64,000 nucleotides of DNA from Saccharothrix australiensis (lineage in GTDB: Bacteria; Actinomycetota; Actinomycetes; Mycobacteriales; Pseudonocardiaceae), in contig NZ_RBXO01000001.1 in the NCBI RefSeq assembly GCF_003634935.1, positions 7,527,501-7,591,500 of the forward strand, read 5' to 3'. The translations under genes and the position numbers were made by a program. Below are positions 31,463 to 41,934 of the stretch, one piece after another. Each line of letters opens with the position of its first letter. The first letter of the stretch is position 1. Below the pieces are notes generated by a model. It was not told the DNA's origin, made no database searches, and saw only the letters and a program-made list of their open reading frames with translations.

Positions 31463-32796
31463 CCCCGGAAAATCGTCGGTACCCCGTGAGACGATCGAAG
31501 CGGGGGCCGGAGGCCACGCCCCGCAACACCCCGCACCCCGGCACCCCGCGCCCGAACACCCCGCACCACGACGAGCCACACCACGACGAGCCGGGTCACT
31601 CCGCCCCGCGCAGCGCCACACCGCACCAGGCCACCTCGCCACCCGACGAAGACCAGCCCCACGCGCCCGACCACCCGCGCACGCCCGACCACCCGGCCAC
31701 CGAGCACCCGACCGCCGCCCCACCAGCCACCGAACACCCGCTCGCCGAGCACCCGGCCACCGCCCGACGAGCCGCCGAACACCCGACCGCCGAGCACCCC
31801 AGCACCCCGACCGCTCCGGCAGCCCCGACGGGCGCAGGCACCGCCGCGCCCCCGCGCACCAGGACCTGGCTGCGCGCCACCGCCTCCGCCGCCTCCCTGG
31901 CCCTGGCCGCCTACCTGGTCGCCGCCGTCGTGCCCGCCGTCGCCGGTGTCGGCTGGGACGCCATCACCGACCGCCTCACCGACGTCGGCCCGCTGCCCCT
32001 GCTCGGCCTCACCGCGCTGTGGCTCGCGGGCCTCTGGGCCTACACCCACGTCCTCACCGGCTCGCTGCCCGGCCTCAGCCACACCCGCGCGTTCAGCCTC
32101 AACGCGGCGGGCAGCGCGGTCAGCAACCTGCTCCCGTTCGGCGGCGCGGCGGGTGTCGCCGTGACCGTCGTGATGGCATCCAGCTGGGGCTTCACCGCCC
32201 GCGCCATCACCACGTCGACCATCGTCACCGGCCTGTGGAACACCCTGTTCCGGGTCGCCCTGCCGCTCCTGGCCCTCGCCGTCCAGGGCGCGGCCGTCCT
32301 CGGGCACGGCGTCCTCGCCGCCACCCTCACCACCGCCGCGGCGCTCGCGGTCGCCGTCGTGCTCGTCCTCCGCCTGCGCCGGCTGGCCGGCCTGCTCCGG
32401 GGTCGGGCCCGCCGCTTCCTGGTCCGGCTGCACCGGGAGACCGCGCGGGTGGTCCGCGCCGGCTGGCTCGGCATGACCCTCGGCATGACGGCCTACCTGG
32501 CGCTCCAGGCCCTGCTGCTGTGGTGCTGCCTCGACCTCACCGGCACCGGGCTGTCGATACCCGCCCTGGTCGCCGCGTTCGCGGTGAGCCGCCTGCTCAC
32601 CCTGGCCGTGATCACCCCCGGCGGCTTCGGGGTCAGCGAGAACGGCACGATCGCGCTGCTGGTCGCCCTCGGCACGCCCGCCGCGCCCGCCGTCGCGGGC
32701 GTGCTGCTGTTCGCGTTCTTCACCTACGTGCTGGAGATCCCGCTGGGCGGTGTGCTGTGGCTCAGCTGGTGGGTGCGACGCGCACGTTCCGCGTGA
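31459..32796 (+). CDS. Flippase-like membrane protein (lysylphosphatidylglycerol synthase TM-region family)
   Basis: Residues 135-440 form eight or so membrane helices with family motifs SNLLPFGG and ITPGGFGVSENG, typical of UPF0104/LPG-synthase transmembrane proteins proposed to move lipids or lipid-linked sugars. Residues 18-132 are a His/Pro/Glu/Ala-rich disordered tail with EHPT and EHPA repeats. The GTG start is coupled to the deacetylase stop (GTGA). The 3' end overlaps truA by 35 bp in convergent orientation. Substrate is unknown. Neighbours suggest a glycolipid. Confidence 0.82.
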   Translation: MTPENRRYPVRRSKRGPEATPRNTPHPGTPRPNTPHHDEPHHDEPGHSAPRSATPHQATSPPDEDQPHAPDHPRTPDHPATEHPTAAPPATEHPLAEHPATARRAAEHPTAEHPSTPTAPAAPTGAGTAAPPRTRTWLRATASAASLALAAYLVAAVVPAVAGVGWDAITDRLTDVGPLPLLGLTALWLAGLWAYTHVLTGSLPGLSHTRAFSLNAAGSAVSNLLPFGGAAGVAVTVVMASSWGFTARAITTSTIVTGLWNTLFRVALPLLALAVQGAAVLGHGVLAATLTTAAALAVAVVLVLRLRRLAGLLRGRARRFLVRLHRETARVVRAGWLGMTLGMTAYLALQALLLWCCLDLTGTGLSIPALVAAFAVSRLLTLAVITPGGFGVSENGTIALLVALGTPAAPAVAGVLLFAFFTYVLEIPLGGVLWLSWWVRRARSA

Positions 32797-33553
32797 CCAG
32801 CGCCCGCGCGGCCAGGTCCGCGTCGTCGGGGTAGTCCACCCGCACCAGGGACAGCCCGTGCGCGGGAGCGACCGCCACGGCGCTCGACCGCGTGGTCGAC
32901 GTCAGCAGGGAGGCGGGCCACGACACGGGCTTGCGCCCCTCTCCGACGGCCAGCAGCGCACCCACCAGGCTGCGCACCATCGAGTGGCAGAACGCGTCCG
33001 CCGACACGTGGGCCGTCAGCACGTCGCCGGACCGCTCCCAGGCCAGCCGCTGGAGCTCGCGGATGGTGGTGGCGCCCTCGCGCCGCTTGCAGAACGCGCA
33101 GAAGTCCCGTTCGCCCAGCAGCAGCGCCGAGGCCGCGTTGAGCGCGTCCACGTCCAGCGGACGCGGCCACGCCAGGGTGTCCCAGCGCCGCAGCGGGTGC
33201 GCACCGAACGCCGCGTCGGACACCCGGTACTCGTAGTGCCGCCGCAACGCCGAGAACCGCGCGTCGAACGCGCTCGGCACCACCCGCGCGGAGAAGACCC
33301 GCACGTCGGCGGGCAGCGCGCGCGCCAACCGGCGGGGCAGCGCGGCGACGTCCACGGCGGCCGACAGGTCCGCGTGCGCCACCTGCCCGGCCGCGTGCAC
33401 CCCGGCGTCGGTCCGGCCCGCCACGGTGAGGTTCACGTCCTCGCGCAGCACCGTGGACATGGTGTCCTCCAGGACACCGCACACCGTGCGGCGCGCCGGC
33501 TGCCGCGCCCACCCGGAGAACTCCGTGCCGTCGTAGGCCAGGTCCAGGCGCAC
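32762..33553 (-). CDS. truA: tRNA pseudouridine(38-40) synthase
   Basis: TruA modifies uridines 38-40 in the tRNA anticodon arm. The 263-residue protein has the catalytic Asp49 in GRTDAGVHA, the DFCAFCK segment and the C-terminal FCHSMVRSLVGALLAVG helix. It is downstream of rplQ, separated by a terminator hairpin, in the usual actinobacterial order. Confidence 0.95.
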   Translation of the reverse strand: MRLDLAYDGTEFSGWARQPARRTVCGVLEDTMSTVLREDVNLTVAGRTDAGVHAAGQVAHADLSAAVDVAALPRRLARALPADVRVFSARVVPSAFDARFSALRRHYEYRVSDAAFGAHPLRRWDTLAWPRPLDVDALNAASALLLGERDFCAFCKRREGATTIRELQRLAWERSGDVLTAHVSADAFCHSMVRSLVGALLAVGEGRKPVSWPASLLTSTTRSSAVAVAPAHGLSLVRVDYPDDADLAARALVTRNVRVAPTS

Positions 33554-33559
33554 ACGAAC

Positions 33560-33592
33560 GAGCCCGTCGCCCCCGGTGGGGGCGACGGGCTC
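33560..33592. terminator. Terminator between rplQ and truA
   Basis: A perfect 15-bp stem (33560-33574 with 33578-33592) with a 3-nt loop lies 18 bp after the rplQ stop and directly upstream of the truA start. It is likely the end of the alpha operon, with some read-through needed for truA unless a promoter is hidden here. Confidence 0.8.
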
Positions 33593-33609
33593 GACGGCGG
33601 ACGGGTCCG

Positions 33610-34185
33610 TCAGGACTCGTCCTTCTTGTCCTCGGCCTTGGGAGCGGCGTCCTCGGAGCCCTCGGCGGGCTCCTCGGCGGCGTCCTTGGTGGCCGACTCG
33701 GGCGCGTCCGCGTCCTGGTCGGCGTCCTTGGCCTTGGTCTCCTCGTCCGCGGCGGGAGCGGCGGCCTTGGGGGCCTCGTCCTTGCCGAACTTGGTCTTGC
33801 GGGCGCGCTCCGCCTCGGAGGTGACGGTCTTCTCCGGCACCAGCTCGATCACGGCCATCGGGGCGTTGTCGCCCTTGCGCGGCAGCGTCTTGGTGATGCG
33901 GGTGTAGCCGCCCGGACGGTCCGCGAACTGCGGGCCGATCTCGGCGAACAGCTTGTGCACGACGTCCTTGTCGCGGATGACCTTGAGGATCTCCCGACGG
34001 TTGTGCAGGTCGCCGACCTTGGCCTTGCTGATCAGCTTCTCGGCGTAGGGGCGCAGCCGCTTGGCCTTCGCCTCCGTGGTCGTGATCCGACCGTGGGTGA
34101 ACAGCGACGTGGCCAGGTTGGCCAACATGAGCCGCTCGTGGGCCGGCGAGCCCCCGAGACGGGGCCCCTTGGTGGGGGTAGGCAT
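33610..34185 (-). CDS. rplQ: 50S ribosomal protein L17 with acidic C-terminal extension
   Basis: The core spans residues 1-125 (MPTPTKGPRLGGSPAHERLM, then ITTTEAKAKRLRPYAEKLI). Residues 126-191 are an Ala/Lys/Asp/Glu-rich extension predicted to be disordered, longer than in E. coli L17 (127 residues). It follows rpoA by 57 bp. Confidence 0.95.
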   Translation of the reverse strand: MPTPTKGPRLGGSPAHERLMLANLATSLFTHGRITTTEAKAKRLRPYAEKLISKAKVGDLHNRREILKVIRDKDVVHKLFAEIGPQFADRPGGYTRITKTLPRKGDNAPMAVIELVPEKTVTSEAERARKTKFGKDEAPKAAAPAADEETKAKDADQDADAPESATKDAAEEPAEGSEDAAPKAEDKKDES

Positions 34186-34242
34186 CGAATTGCTCCTCGG
34201 ATTACTTTCTGATCCTCTGCTCCGGCCCGGCCGCTGGCGGCC

Positions 34243-35295
34243 TCAGAGCTGCTCGGTCTCCGCGTAGTCCTGGCCGTCGTCGTGGCTGTCCACGGTCGTG
34301 TCCGCGCCCCAACCCTCGGAGGGGTAGTCGGACGCGGCGGCCGACGGGTCGAACCCAGGAGGGCTGTCCTTCAGCGCGAGGCCGAGGCCGACGAGCTTCA
34401 TCTTGACCTCGTCGATCGACTTGGCGCCGAAGTTGCGGATGTCCAGCAGGTCCGCCTCGCTGCGCGAGACCAGCTCGCCCACCGTGTGGATGCCCTCGCG
34501 CTTGAGGCAGTTGTAGGACCGGACGGTCAGGTCCAGGTCCTCGATCGGCATCGCGAACGCCGCGATGGTGTCCGCCTCCGCGGGAGACGGCCCGATCTCG
34601 ATGCCCTCGGCGTCCACGTTCAGCTCGCGCGCGAGACCGAACAGCTCCACCAGCGTCTTGCCCGCCGACGCGACGGCGTCGCGCGGCGTGATGGAGGGCT
34701 TGGTCTCGACGTCGAGGATCAGCTTGTCGAAGTCGGTCCGCTGCTCGACACGGGTGGCCTCGACCTTGTAGGTCACCTTCATGACGGGCGAGTAGATCGA
34801 GTCGACGGGGATGCGGCCGATCTCGGCGCCCGCCTGCTTGTTCTGCACGGCGGGGACGTAGCCGCGACCGCGCTCGACCACGAGCTCGATCTCCAGCTTG
34901 CCCTTGCCGTTCAGGGTCGCGATGTGCAGGTCGGGGTTGTGCACGGTGACACCGGCCGGTGGCACGATGTCGCCGGCGGTCACCGCGCCCGGCCCCTGCT
35001 TGCGCAGGTACATGGTCACCGGCTCGTCCTCCTCGGAGCTGACGACCAGCTCCTTGAGGTTGAGGATGACGTCGGTGACGTCCTCCTTCACACCGGGGAC
35101 GGTCGTGAACTCGTGCAGCACGCCGTCGATGCGGATGCTGGTCACGGCCGCGCCGGGGATGGACGACAGCAGGGTGCGGCGGATGGAGTTGCCGAGGGTG
35201 TAGCCGAAGCCCGGCTCCAGCGGCTCGATGACGAACCGGGAACGGGTCTCGTTGACCGCTTCCTCGCTGAGCGAGGGGCGCTGGGAGATCAGCAC
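34243..35295 (-). CDS. rpoA: DNA-directed RNA polymerase subunit alpha
   Basis: This 350-residue RpoA has the N-terminal dimerisation domain (FVIEPLEPGFGYTLGNSIRR) and the C-terminal DNA- and activator-binding domain (LKREGIHTVGELVSRSEADL). The Asp/Glu-rich tail is usual for actinobacteria. Operon position after rpsD is conserved. Confidence 0.97.
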   Translation of the reverse strand: MLISQRPSLSEEAVNETRSRFVIEPLEPGFGYTLGNSIRRTLLSSIPGAAVTSIRIDGVLHEFTTVPGVKEDVTDVILNLKELVVSSEEDEPVTMYLRKQGPGAVTAGDIVPPAGVTVHNPDLHIATLNGKGKLEIELVVERGRGYVPAVQNKQAGAEIGRIPVDSIYSPVMKVTYKVEATRVEQRTDFDKLILDVETKPSITPRDAVASAGKTLVELFGLARELNVDAEGIEIGPSPAEADTIAAFAMPIEDLDLTVRSYNCLKREGIHTVGELVSRSEADLLDIRNFGAKSIDEVKMKLVGLGLALKDSPPGFDPSAAASDYPSEGWGADTTVDSHDDGQDYAETEQL

Positions 35296-35446
35296 TGGGT
35301 TCTTCCTTTCTCAACCCGACGCCCGCCATATGACGCCGGGAAAGCCGATCGCGGAGACCGGCGAGCGCGTTCGGCACACCATTCCGTGCCGACGCGGGAC
35401 CCGACTGGAGGGCGCCTCCCGGTTCGGGAGCCGCCCTCCAGGAGGA

Positions 35447-36052
35447 TCACTTCGAGTAGAGCTCGACGATGAGCTGCTCGGTGACGGGCGTGTCGATCTG
35501 CGCCCGCTCGGGCAGCTGGTGGACCAGCACGCGCAGGTTGGACTGCACGACCTGGAGCCACGCCGGGATCGGGCGCTCGCCGAACGACGCGCGCGCGGCC
35601 TCGAAGGGCAGCGTGGGCAGCGACTTCGGCTTCACGTCGATGATGTCGAACTTCGACACCCGGTAGCTGGGGATGTTCACCTTGTGGCCGTTGACCAGGA
35701 AGTGACCGTGGCTGACCAGCTGGCGCGCCTGGCGGCGGGTGCGCGCGAGACCCGCGCGGTACACGACGTTGTCCAGGCGGGACTCCAGGATCTGGAGCAG
35801 GTTCTCACCGGTCTTGCCGGTGCGGCGGACCGCTTCCTCGTAGTAGCGGCGGAACTGCTTCTCCAGCACGCCGTACGTGTAGCGGGCCTTCTGCTTCTCC
35901 TGGAGCTGCAGCAGGTACTCGGACTCCTTGATCCGACCGCGGCCGTGCTGGCCGGGCGGGTAAGGGCGACGCTCGAAAGCCTGGTCCCCGCCGACGAGGT
36001 CGACCTTGAGGCGGCGGGAGATGCGGGTGGCTGGTCCCGTGTAGCGAGCCAT
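35447..36052 (-). CDS. rpsD: 30S ribosomal protein S4
   Basis: The 201-residue S4 starts MARYTGPATRISRRLKVDL and lacks the zinc-binding cysteines of the C+ form, as in many actinobacteria. S4 is a primary 16S rRNA binder and can act as a translational regulator. A 150-bp gap separates it from rpoA. Confidence 0.96.
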   Translation of the reverse strand: MARYTGPATRISRRLKVDLVGGDQAFERRPYPPGQHGRGRIKESEYLLQLQEKQKARYTYGVLEKQFRRYYEEAVRRTGKTGENLLQILESRLDNVVYRAGLARTRRQARQLVSHGHFLVNGHKVNIPSYRVSKFDIIDVKPKSLPTLPFEAARASFGERPIPAWLQVVQSNLRVLVHQLPERAQIDTPVTEQLIVELYSK

Positions 36053-36075
36053 GTGTGCTTACTCCTCCCCGTGCC

Positions 36076-36483
36076 TCAGACCCGGCGCCGCTTGGGCGGG
36101 CGGCAGCCGTTGTGGGGCTGCGGGGTCACGTCCTGGATGGTGCCGACCTCGAGACCGGCGGCCTGGAGGGAACGGATCGCGGTCTCCCGACCGGAGCCGG
36201 GACCCTTCACGAACACGTCCACCTTGCGCATGCCGTGCTCGGCGGCCTTGCGGGCGGCGTTCTCGGCGGCCATCTGCGCGGCGAACGGCGTCGACTTGCG
36301 GGAGCCCTTGAAGCCGACGTGGCCGGCGGAGGCCCAGCTGATCACGTTGCCCAGCGGGTCCGTGATGGACACGATGGTGTTGTTGAACGTGCTCTTGATG
36401 TGCGCCTGGCCGTGCGAGACGTTCTTCTTTTCCTTGCGCCGGACCTTCTTGACCCCGGCGCCCGTGCGGGACTTGGGTGGCAT
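36076..36483 (-). CDS. rpsK: 30S ribosomal protein S11
   Basis: The 135-residue protein has the S11 signature around GRETAIRSLQAAGLEV and the C-terminal TPQPHNGCRPPKRRRV. It belongs to the alpha operon. Confidence 0.96.
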   Translation of the reverse strand: MPPKSRTGAGVKKVRRKEKKNVSHGQAHIKSTFNNTIVSITDPLGNVISWASAGHVGFKGSRKSTPFAAQMAAENAARKAAEHGMRKVDVFVKGPGSGRETAIRSLQAAGLEVGTIQDVTPQPHNGCRPPKRRRV

Positions 36484-36520
36484 CTCTGGGTGATCTCCTA
36501 CTTACTGGGTTCGCGAGGTC

Positions 36521-36901
36521 TTACTTCTTGCCGGCCTTCTTCTTGCCCGCAACGGTCTTCTTCGGACCCTTACGAGTGCGCGCGTTCGTCTTGGTGCGCT
36601 GCCCGCGGACGGGCAGGTTGCGACGGTGGCGCAGACCCTCGTAGCAGCCGATTTCCATCTTGCGGCGGATGTCGGCCTGAACCTCGCGGCGGAGGTCACC
36701 CTCGACCTTGAAGTTGTTCTCGATGTAGTCCCGCAGCTTGGCGAGGTCGTCGTCGCCGAGGTCCTTGACGCGCAGGTCAGGGGAAACCCCGGTGGCGGTC
36801 AGCAGCTCCTTGGAGCGGGTGCGACCAATGCCGAAGATGTAGGTGAGCGCGATCTCCATCCGCTTCTCGCGGGGGAGGTCGACGCCAGCGAGTCGTGCCA
36901 T
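36521..36901 (-). CDS. rpsM: 30S ribosomal protein S13
   Basis: The 126-residue protein starts MARLAGVDLPREKRMEIALT and contains GLRHRRNLPVRGQRTKTNAR plus the basic Lys-rich tail that contacts tRNA and the intersubunit bridge. A 216-bp gap upstream to rpmJ holds no recognised gene. Confidence 0.97.
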   Translation of the reverse strand: MARLAGVDLPREKRMEIALTYIFGIGRTRSKELLTATGVSPDLRVKDLGDDDLAKLRDYIENNFKVEGDLRREVQADIRRKMEIGCYEGLRHRRNLPVRGQRTKTNARTRKGPKKTVAGKKKAGKK

Positions 36902-37117
36902 ACGGCGCTTGCTCCTGTCGGTTCACTCCAGGTCTGCTCCTCGCCCGATTCCGGGACTGACTCGCTGTGTCAGCACCGGCCGCTCTCACGACCGGTGTCC
37001 CGGCCCCGGCCTGGAGTCCGGGGGTGTGCGCCGCCGGGTGTGCCGGTGGCGCAGGTGCGAAGAGGCTTGCTTGTGTCGCGTCCGCGAGGACCACGACGTC
37101 GTGCTAGGCGGCTCTGG

Positions 37118-37231
37118 TCAGCCCTGGCGCTGCTTGTGGCGCAGGTTCTCGCAGATCACCATGACCCGGCCGTGGCGGCGGATCACCTTGCACTTGTCGC
37201 AGATCTTCTTGACGCTCGGCTGGACCTTCAC
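37118..37231 (-). CDS. rpmJ: 50S ribosomal protein L36
   Basis: This 37-residue zinc-ribbon protein has Cys11, Cys14, Cys27 and His32. GTG at 37231 is chosen because AGGAG lies 9 bp upstream and L36 begins at this point (VKVQPSVKKICDKCK). Retention of all four zinc ligands marks the C+ paralogue. Confidence 0.96.
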   Translation of the reverse strand: MKVQPSVKKICDKCKVIRRHGRVMVICENLRHKQRQG

Positions 37232-37289
37232 GCCTGAGCTCTCCTGCTTGTCGCCAGGTGTCGACGAGGTTTCGCGGACACCGTGGAGG

Positions 37290-37511
37290 TCACTTGTAGC
37301 GGTAGACGATGCGCCCGCGGGACAGGTCGTAGGGCGAGAGCTCCACGACAACCCGGTCCTCTGGGAGGATGCGGATGTAGTGCTGACGCATCTTGCCGCT
37401 GATGTGTGCCAGGACCTTGTGCCCGTTCTCCAACTCGACGCGGAACATCGCGTTGGGGAGCGGCTCGACTACGCGGCCCTCGACCTCAATGGCCCCGTCC
37501 TTCTTGCCCAT
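37290..37511 (-). CDS. infA: Translation initiation factor IF-1
   Basis: The 73-residue OB-fold protein MGKKDGAIEVEGRVVEPLPN binds the ribosomal A site during initiation. It heads the infA-rpmJ-rpsM-rpsK-rpsD-rpoA-rplQ operon. Confidence 0.97.
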   Translation of the reverse strand: MGKKDGAIEVEGRVVEPLPNAMFRVELENGHKVLAHISGKMRQHYIRILPEDRVVVELSPYDLSRGRIVYRYK

Positions 37512-37658
37512 AGCCTCCGCGTTTCGTGACGGTGGGTAATTCCACTGGATGCGCGGGCACGCGGAGCCCCGACTCCTTCAAGGCCCTTGCGAACCCTGCC
37601 AGCCGTCTCTAGCGTCACGGGCATGGCGGAACCGGCGCTACGAGTGCGCCACCCGTCC

Positions 37659-37687
37659 ATAGTACGCGCGTCGTCGGGGATGCCCAA
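37659..37687 (-). promoter_or_regulatory. Probable promoter of the infA operon
   Basis: On the minus strand TTGGGC (37682-37687) and TACTAT (37659-37664) are 17 bp apart, about 150 bp before infA. The -10 fits TANNNT well and the -35 keeps TTG. Confidence 0.5.
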
Positions 37688-37763
37688 ATCGGGGCCGGTC
37701 ACGGCCGCCGCCGGGCCGGTGGGCGCCCGCTCGCGCGCGCCGGGAGGGGCCTGATCACGCAGG

Positions 37764-38108
37764 TCAGGGTGCCAGGAGCACCAGGAGGCCGCCGAGCAGG
37801 GCGACCCAGATCCACCACGGGTACAGCGCGAACGACGCCCACAGGCTGAGGACGCCCCACACCAGGACGTTGATCCCGGTCACCACCAGGTACGCCGCGT
37901 ACCGCCACCGCCGCGACGGCTCCGCCCGCCGGATCGGCGGCCCGGCCGGCAGGTCCGCGGTCAGCGCCACCAACTCGGTGTAGTTGCGCGCGGCGGCGAC
38001 GCCCCGGATGCGCTCGGCGTACTCGTCCTCGGTCAGCCTGCCCTCCGCCTTCGCGCGGGCCAGTTCCGCGGACACGGCCGCCCGGTCCTCGCGCTGGAAG
38101 TCGGTCAT
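37764..38108 (-). CDS. DUF1707 domain membrane protein
   Basis: The 114-residue protein has an N-terminal DUF1707 (SHOCT-like) domain with LARAKAEGRLTEDEYAERI and EL..LTADLP, then two membrane helices. ATG at 38108 overlaps the stop of the upstream DUF1707 gene (ATGA). Short DUF1707 proteins are common in actinobacteria. Their function is not established. Confidence 0.85.
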   Translation of the reverse strand: MTDFQREDRAAVSAELARAKAEGRLTEDEYAERIRGVAAARNYTELVALTADLPAGPPIRRAEPSRRWRYAAYLVVTGINVLVWGVLSLWASFALYPWWIWVALLGGLLVLLAP

Positions 38109-38560
38109 CGGCGCGGCCGGACGAAGACGAGCCACACGACGCCCAGCACGGACCCGCTCGGCAGCGCGACCCACAGGAACCACGGGTGCACGAGGCCGCT
38201 CCCGCCCAGCAGGCTCACCAGGAACCAGATGGCGAAGTTGACCGCGCTGACGCCCAACCAGATCGCCGTGAGCACCTGGAACGCCGCCCGACCGCCACGA
38301 CGGGCCGTGGCGGCCGGCGCCGGCCGCCACGCCGCGGGCGACCCGGACCCGGTGACCGCGACCGGCGGCAGGTCGGCGGTGAGGGCGGCCAGCTCGCCGC
38401 GGGTCCTGGCCGCCCAGGCGCGCACGACCCGCTCGTCGAACTCAGCCAGGTCGAGGCTGCCTTCGGAGTGCGCGCGGTGCAGGAGCTGCCGCACCGCTTC
38501 GCGTTCGCTGTCGGAGACCCGCACGTCCTCGGGTCGCACTGGATGCGTCACGCCGTTCAT
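38105..38560 (-). CDS. DUF1707 domain membrane protein
   Basis: The 151-residue paralogue of the next gene has RVSDSEREAVRQLLHRAHSE (DUF1707 start), FDERVVRAWAARTRGELAAL and two C-terminal membrane helices. The pair interrupts the usual map-infA adjacency within the ribosomal superoperon. Confidence 0.85.
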   Translation of the reverse strand: MNGVTHPVRPEDVRVSDSEREAVRQLLHRAHSEGSLDLAEFDERVVRAWAARTRGELAALTADLPPVAVTGSGSPAAWRPAPAATARRGGRAAFQVLTAIWLGVSAVNFAIWFLVSLLGGSGLVHPWFLWVALPSGSVLGVVWLVFVRPRR

Positions 38561-38662
38561 GGTGTCGCCCGACCGGGTGCCGCGGACATGGTGCTGTCCC
38601 CCGCCTTGCCGGTGAGGACCGCCCGAACGGGCGTCGGACCGGCGGCCCGGACCACCACCCGG

Positions 38663-39436
38663 TCAGTCCTCCGGCGCGGTGAGCACCCAGGGGCCGTCGT
38701 CGGTGATGGCCACGCTGTGCTCCCAGTGCGCGGCGCGCGACCCGTCCGCCGTGATGACCGTCCAGCCGTCGTCCAGCTCCACCGTGCGCTCGCTGCCCAG
38801 CGTCAGCATGGGCTCGATCGCGATCGCCATGCCGGGCTTCAGCCGCGGGCCCTTGCCGGGCTTGCCGTAGTTCGGCAGGAACGGGTCCATGTGCATCTTG
38901 GTGCCGATGCCGTGGCCGCCGTAGCCCTCGACGATGCCGTACTCGACCCCGTCCCGCTCGCCGGCCAGGATCGTGGCGGACTCGATCGCGAACGAGATGT
39001 CGCTGAGCCGCCCGCCGGCCACCGCCGCCTCGATGCCCGCGAGCATGGAGGCGCGGGTGGCGTCGGACAGCTTCGCCTCGGCCTCGGTCACCGCGCCCAC
39101 CGCGAGGGTGACGGCCGAGTCGCCGTGCCACCCGTCCAGGATCGCGCCGCAGTCGATCGAGATCAGGTCGCCCTCGCCCAGGACCTGCGTCCGGCTCGGG
39201 ATCCCGTGGACGACCTGCTCGTTGACCGACGCGCAGATGCTCGCCGGGAACCCGTGGTAGCCCTTGAAGCTCGGGACGGCCCCGGAGTCCCGGATGTGCT
39301 GCTCGGCCAGCTCGTCCAGCTCGGCCGTGCTCACGCCGACCCTGGCGTGCTCCGCGAGCAGCGCCAGGGTGCGCGCCACCACCAGCCCGGCGGCGCGCAT
39401 CGCCTCCAACTGGCCGCGGCTCTTGATCTCGATCAT
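38663..39436 (-). CDS. map: Methionine aminopeptidase, type I
   Basis: The enzyme removes N-terminal methionine from nascent proteins. The 257-residue protein starts MIEIKSRGQLEAMRAAG and shows the metal-ligand segments SIDCGAILDGWHGDSA, GYGGHGIGTKMH and AIEPMLT. It follows secY-adk in the spc operon. Confidence 0.95.
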   Translation of the reverse strand: MIEIKSRGQLEAMRAAGLVVARTLALLAEHARVGVSTAELDELAEQHIRDSGAVPSFKGYHGFPASICASVNEQVVHGIPSRTQVLGEGDLISIDCGAILDGWHGDSAVTLAVGAVTEAEAKLSDATRASMLAGIEAAVAGGRLSDISFAIESATILAGERDGVEYGIVEGYGGHGIGTKMHMDPFLPNYGKPGKGPRLKPGMAIAIEPMLTLGSERTVELDDGWTVITADGSRAAHWEHSVAITDDGPWVLTAPED

Positions 39437-39507
39437 GCGGTCGCGACCGCCCGGTACGACGTGGCGGAGGACGTCGAGCTTGCGCAAGGCATGGCGTAGT
39501 CCACCGG

Positions 39508-40058
39508 TCACCGGTCGCCGCGCAGCGCGCGCAGCGCCCGCTCGCCGATCTCGTCCACCTCGCCGACCGCGTCGATGGACACGACGATGTCGGCGTAGTG
39601 GTCGAGCAGCGGAGCGGTCTCCGAGCGGTACACCTGCTGGCGGTGGCGGATGACCTCTTCCTTGTCGTCCGCCCGGCCGCGCGCGAGCAGGCGCGCCACG
39701 ACGATGTCCTCCGGGATCCGGAACTCCAGCACGGCGTCCAGCGCGTGGCCGTCGGCGGCGAGGATCTCGCCGAGCACGGTCGCCTGGGCCACCGTGCGCG
39801 GGAACCCGTCGAGCAGGAAGCCGTTCGCCGCGTCGGGCTGCGCGAGGCGGTCCCGGACCATCTCGTTGGTCACCTCGTCCGGCACGAGCTCGCCGGCGTC
39901 CAGGTACTCCTGGACCTCCTTGCCGAGGTCGGTCTGCTGGCTGATGTGAGCGCGGAAGAGATCCCCGGTGGAGATGTGCGGCACGCCGAGCTTGGTCTTG
40001 AGCAGTTCGGCCTGAGTGCCCTTGCCCGCTCCGGGCGGGCCGACGAGAACGAGTCGCA

Positions 40059-40059
<1 letters not shown>
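39508..40059 (-). CDS. adk: Adenylate kinase (short-LID form)
   Basis: Adk interconverts AMP, ADP and ATP. The P-loop GPPGAGKGT is at 8-16, with DGFPRTVAQA in the nucleotide-binding region. At 183 residues it is the short form with a reduced LID and no zinc cysteines, like mycobacterial Adk. The GTG start overlaps the secY stop by one base (TAGTG). Confidence 0.96.
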
Positions 40060-41369
<1,310 letters not shown>

Positions 41370-41881
41370 GCGAACCTCCATCAGCGTTGCCGCCCCGCCG
41401 GGGTCGGCATCCTGCGGTACCGGCTGTGTTGCCGGCACAGTCTTGCGGTCTGGCCGCCGGCCGCGCCGGCGGTGACGGAAGCGACGGGTAGCCGCGACCG
41501 ACCCGGAGGACATCCGGGTTCAGCCCGCGACTTTAACAGCCGCGGAGCCGATCGCCGTAGTCAGTCGTCCTGCACACTTCGTACCTGATCGACTACTGCT
41601 GTTCGCAAGCCCCCGAATGGATCAAGTTCCGGGTGGTGGGGAGAAGGTGGGGTGTGCTGCTGCGGGCTGGGGTTACGCCCTGCGCGAACAAGGGCGGAGG
41701 GGTCTCGATTGGGTGATGTGAGGGGCGGCGCGGGTGGGTGTTGAAAATTAAGGGCGTCCTCGCCGGACGGGCCGGCCGCCGAGGACGACCCCTGGCTCTG
41801 GGTCGGTGCGGCGCGGCGCCAAGGGCGGAAGCGCCCTCGGGTGAGGTGTGCGCGTGGCGCGGCTGTGGCGTCCGGGGTGCG
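41370..41881. other. secY upstream region
   Basis: This 512-bp gap before the rplO terminator has no supported gene. It carries the second dispersed-repeat copy (41754-41785). A clear -10/-35 pair for secY was not identified by eye, although the region 41520-41640 is AT-richer. Confidence 0.5.
41754..41785 (+). repeat. Dispersed repeat, copy 2
   Basis: These 32 bp match 16381-16412 in inverted orientation with two mismatches. The large palindrome present at the first locus is absent here, so this is a partial copy. Confidence 0.7.
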
Positions 41882-41918
41882 GAAAGGCCCCCGGAGCGGG
41901 AGGCTCCGGGGGCCTTTC
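41882..41918. terminator. Terminator after rplO
   Basis: A perfect 15-bp stem (41882-41896 with 41904-41918) with a 7-nt loop lies 17 bp beyond the rplO stop. It separates the S10-spc genes from secY-adk-map, so secY needs its own promoter. Confidence 0.85.
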
Positions 41919-41934
41919 GCGCGTGCGGGTCCCG

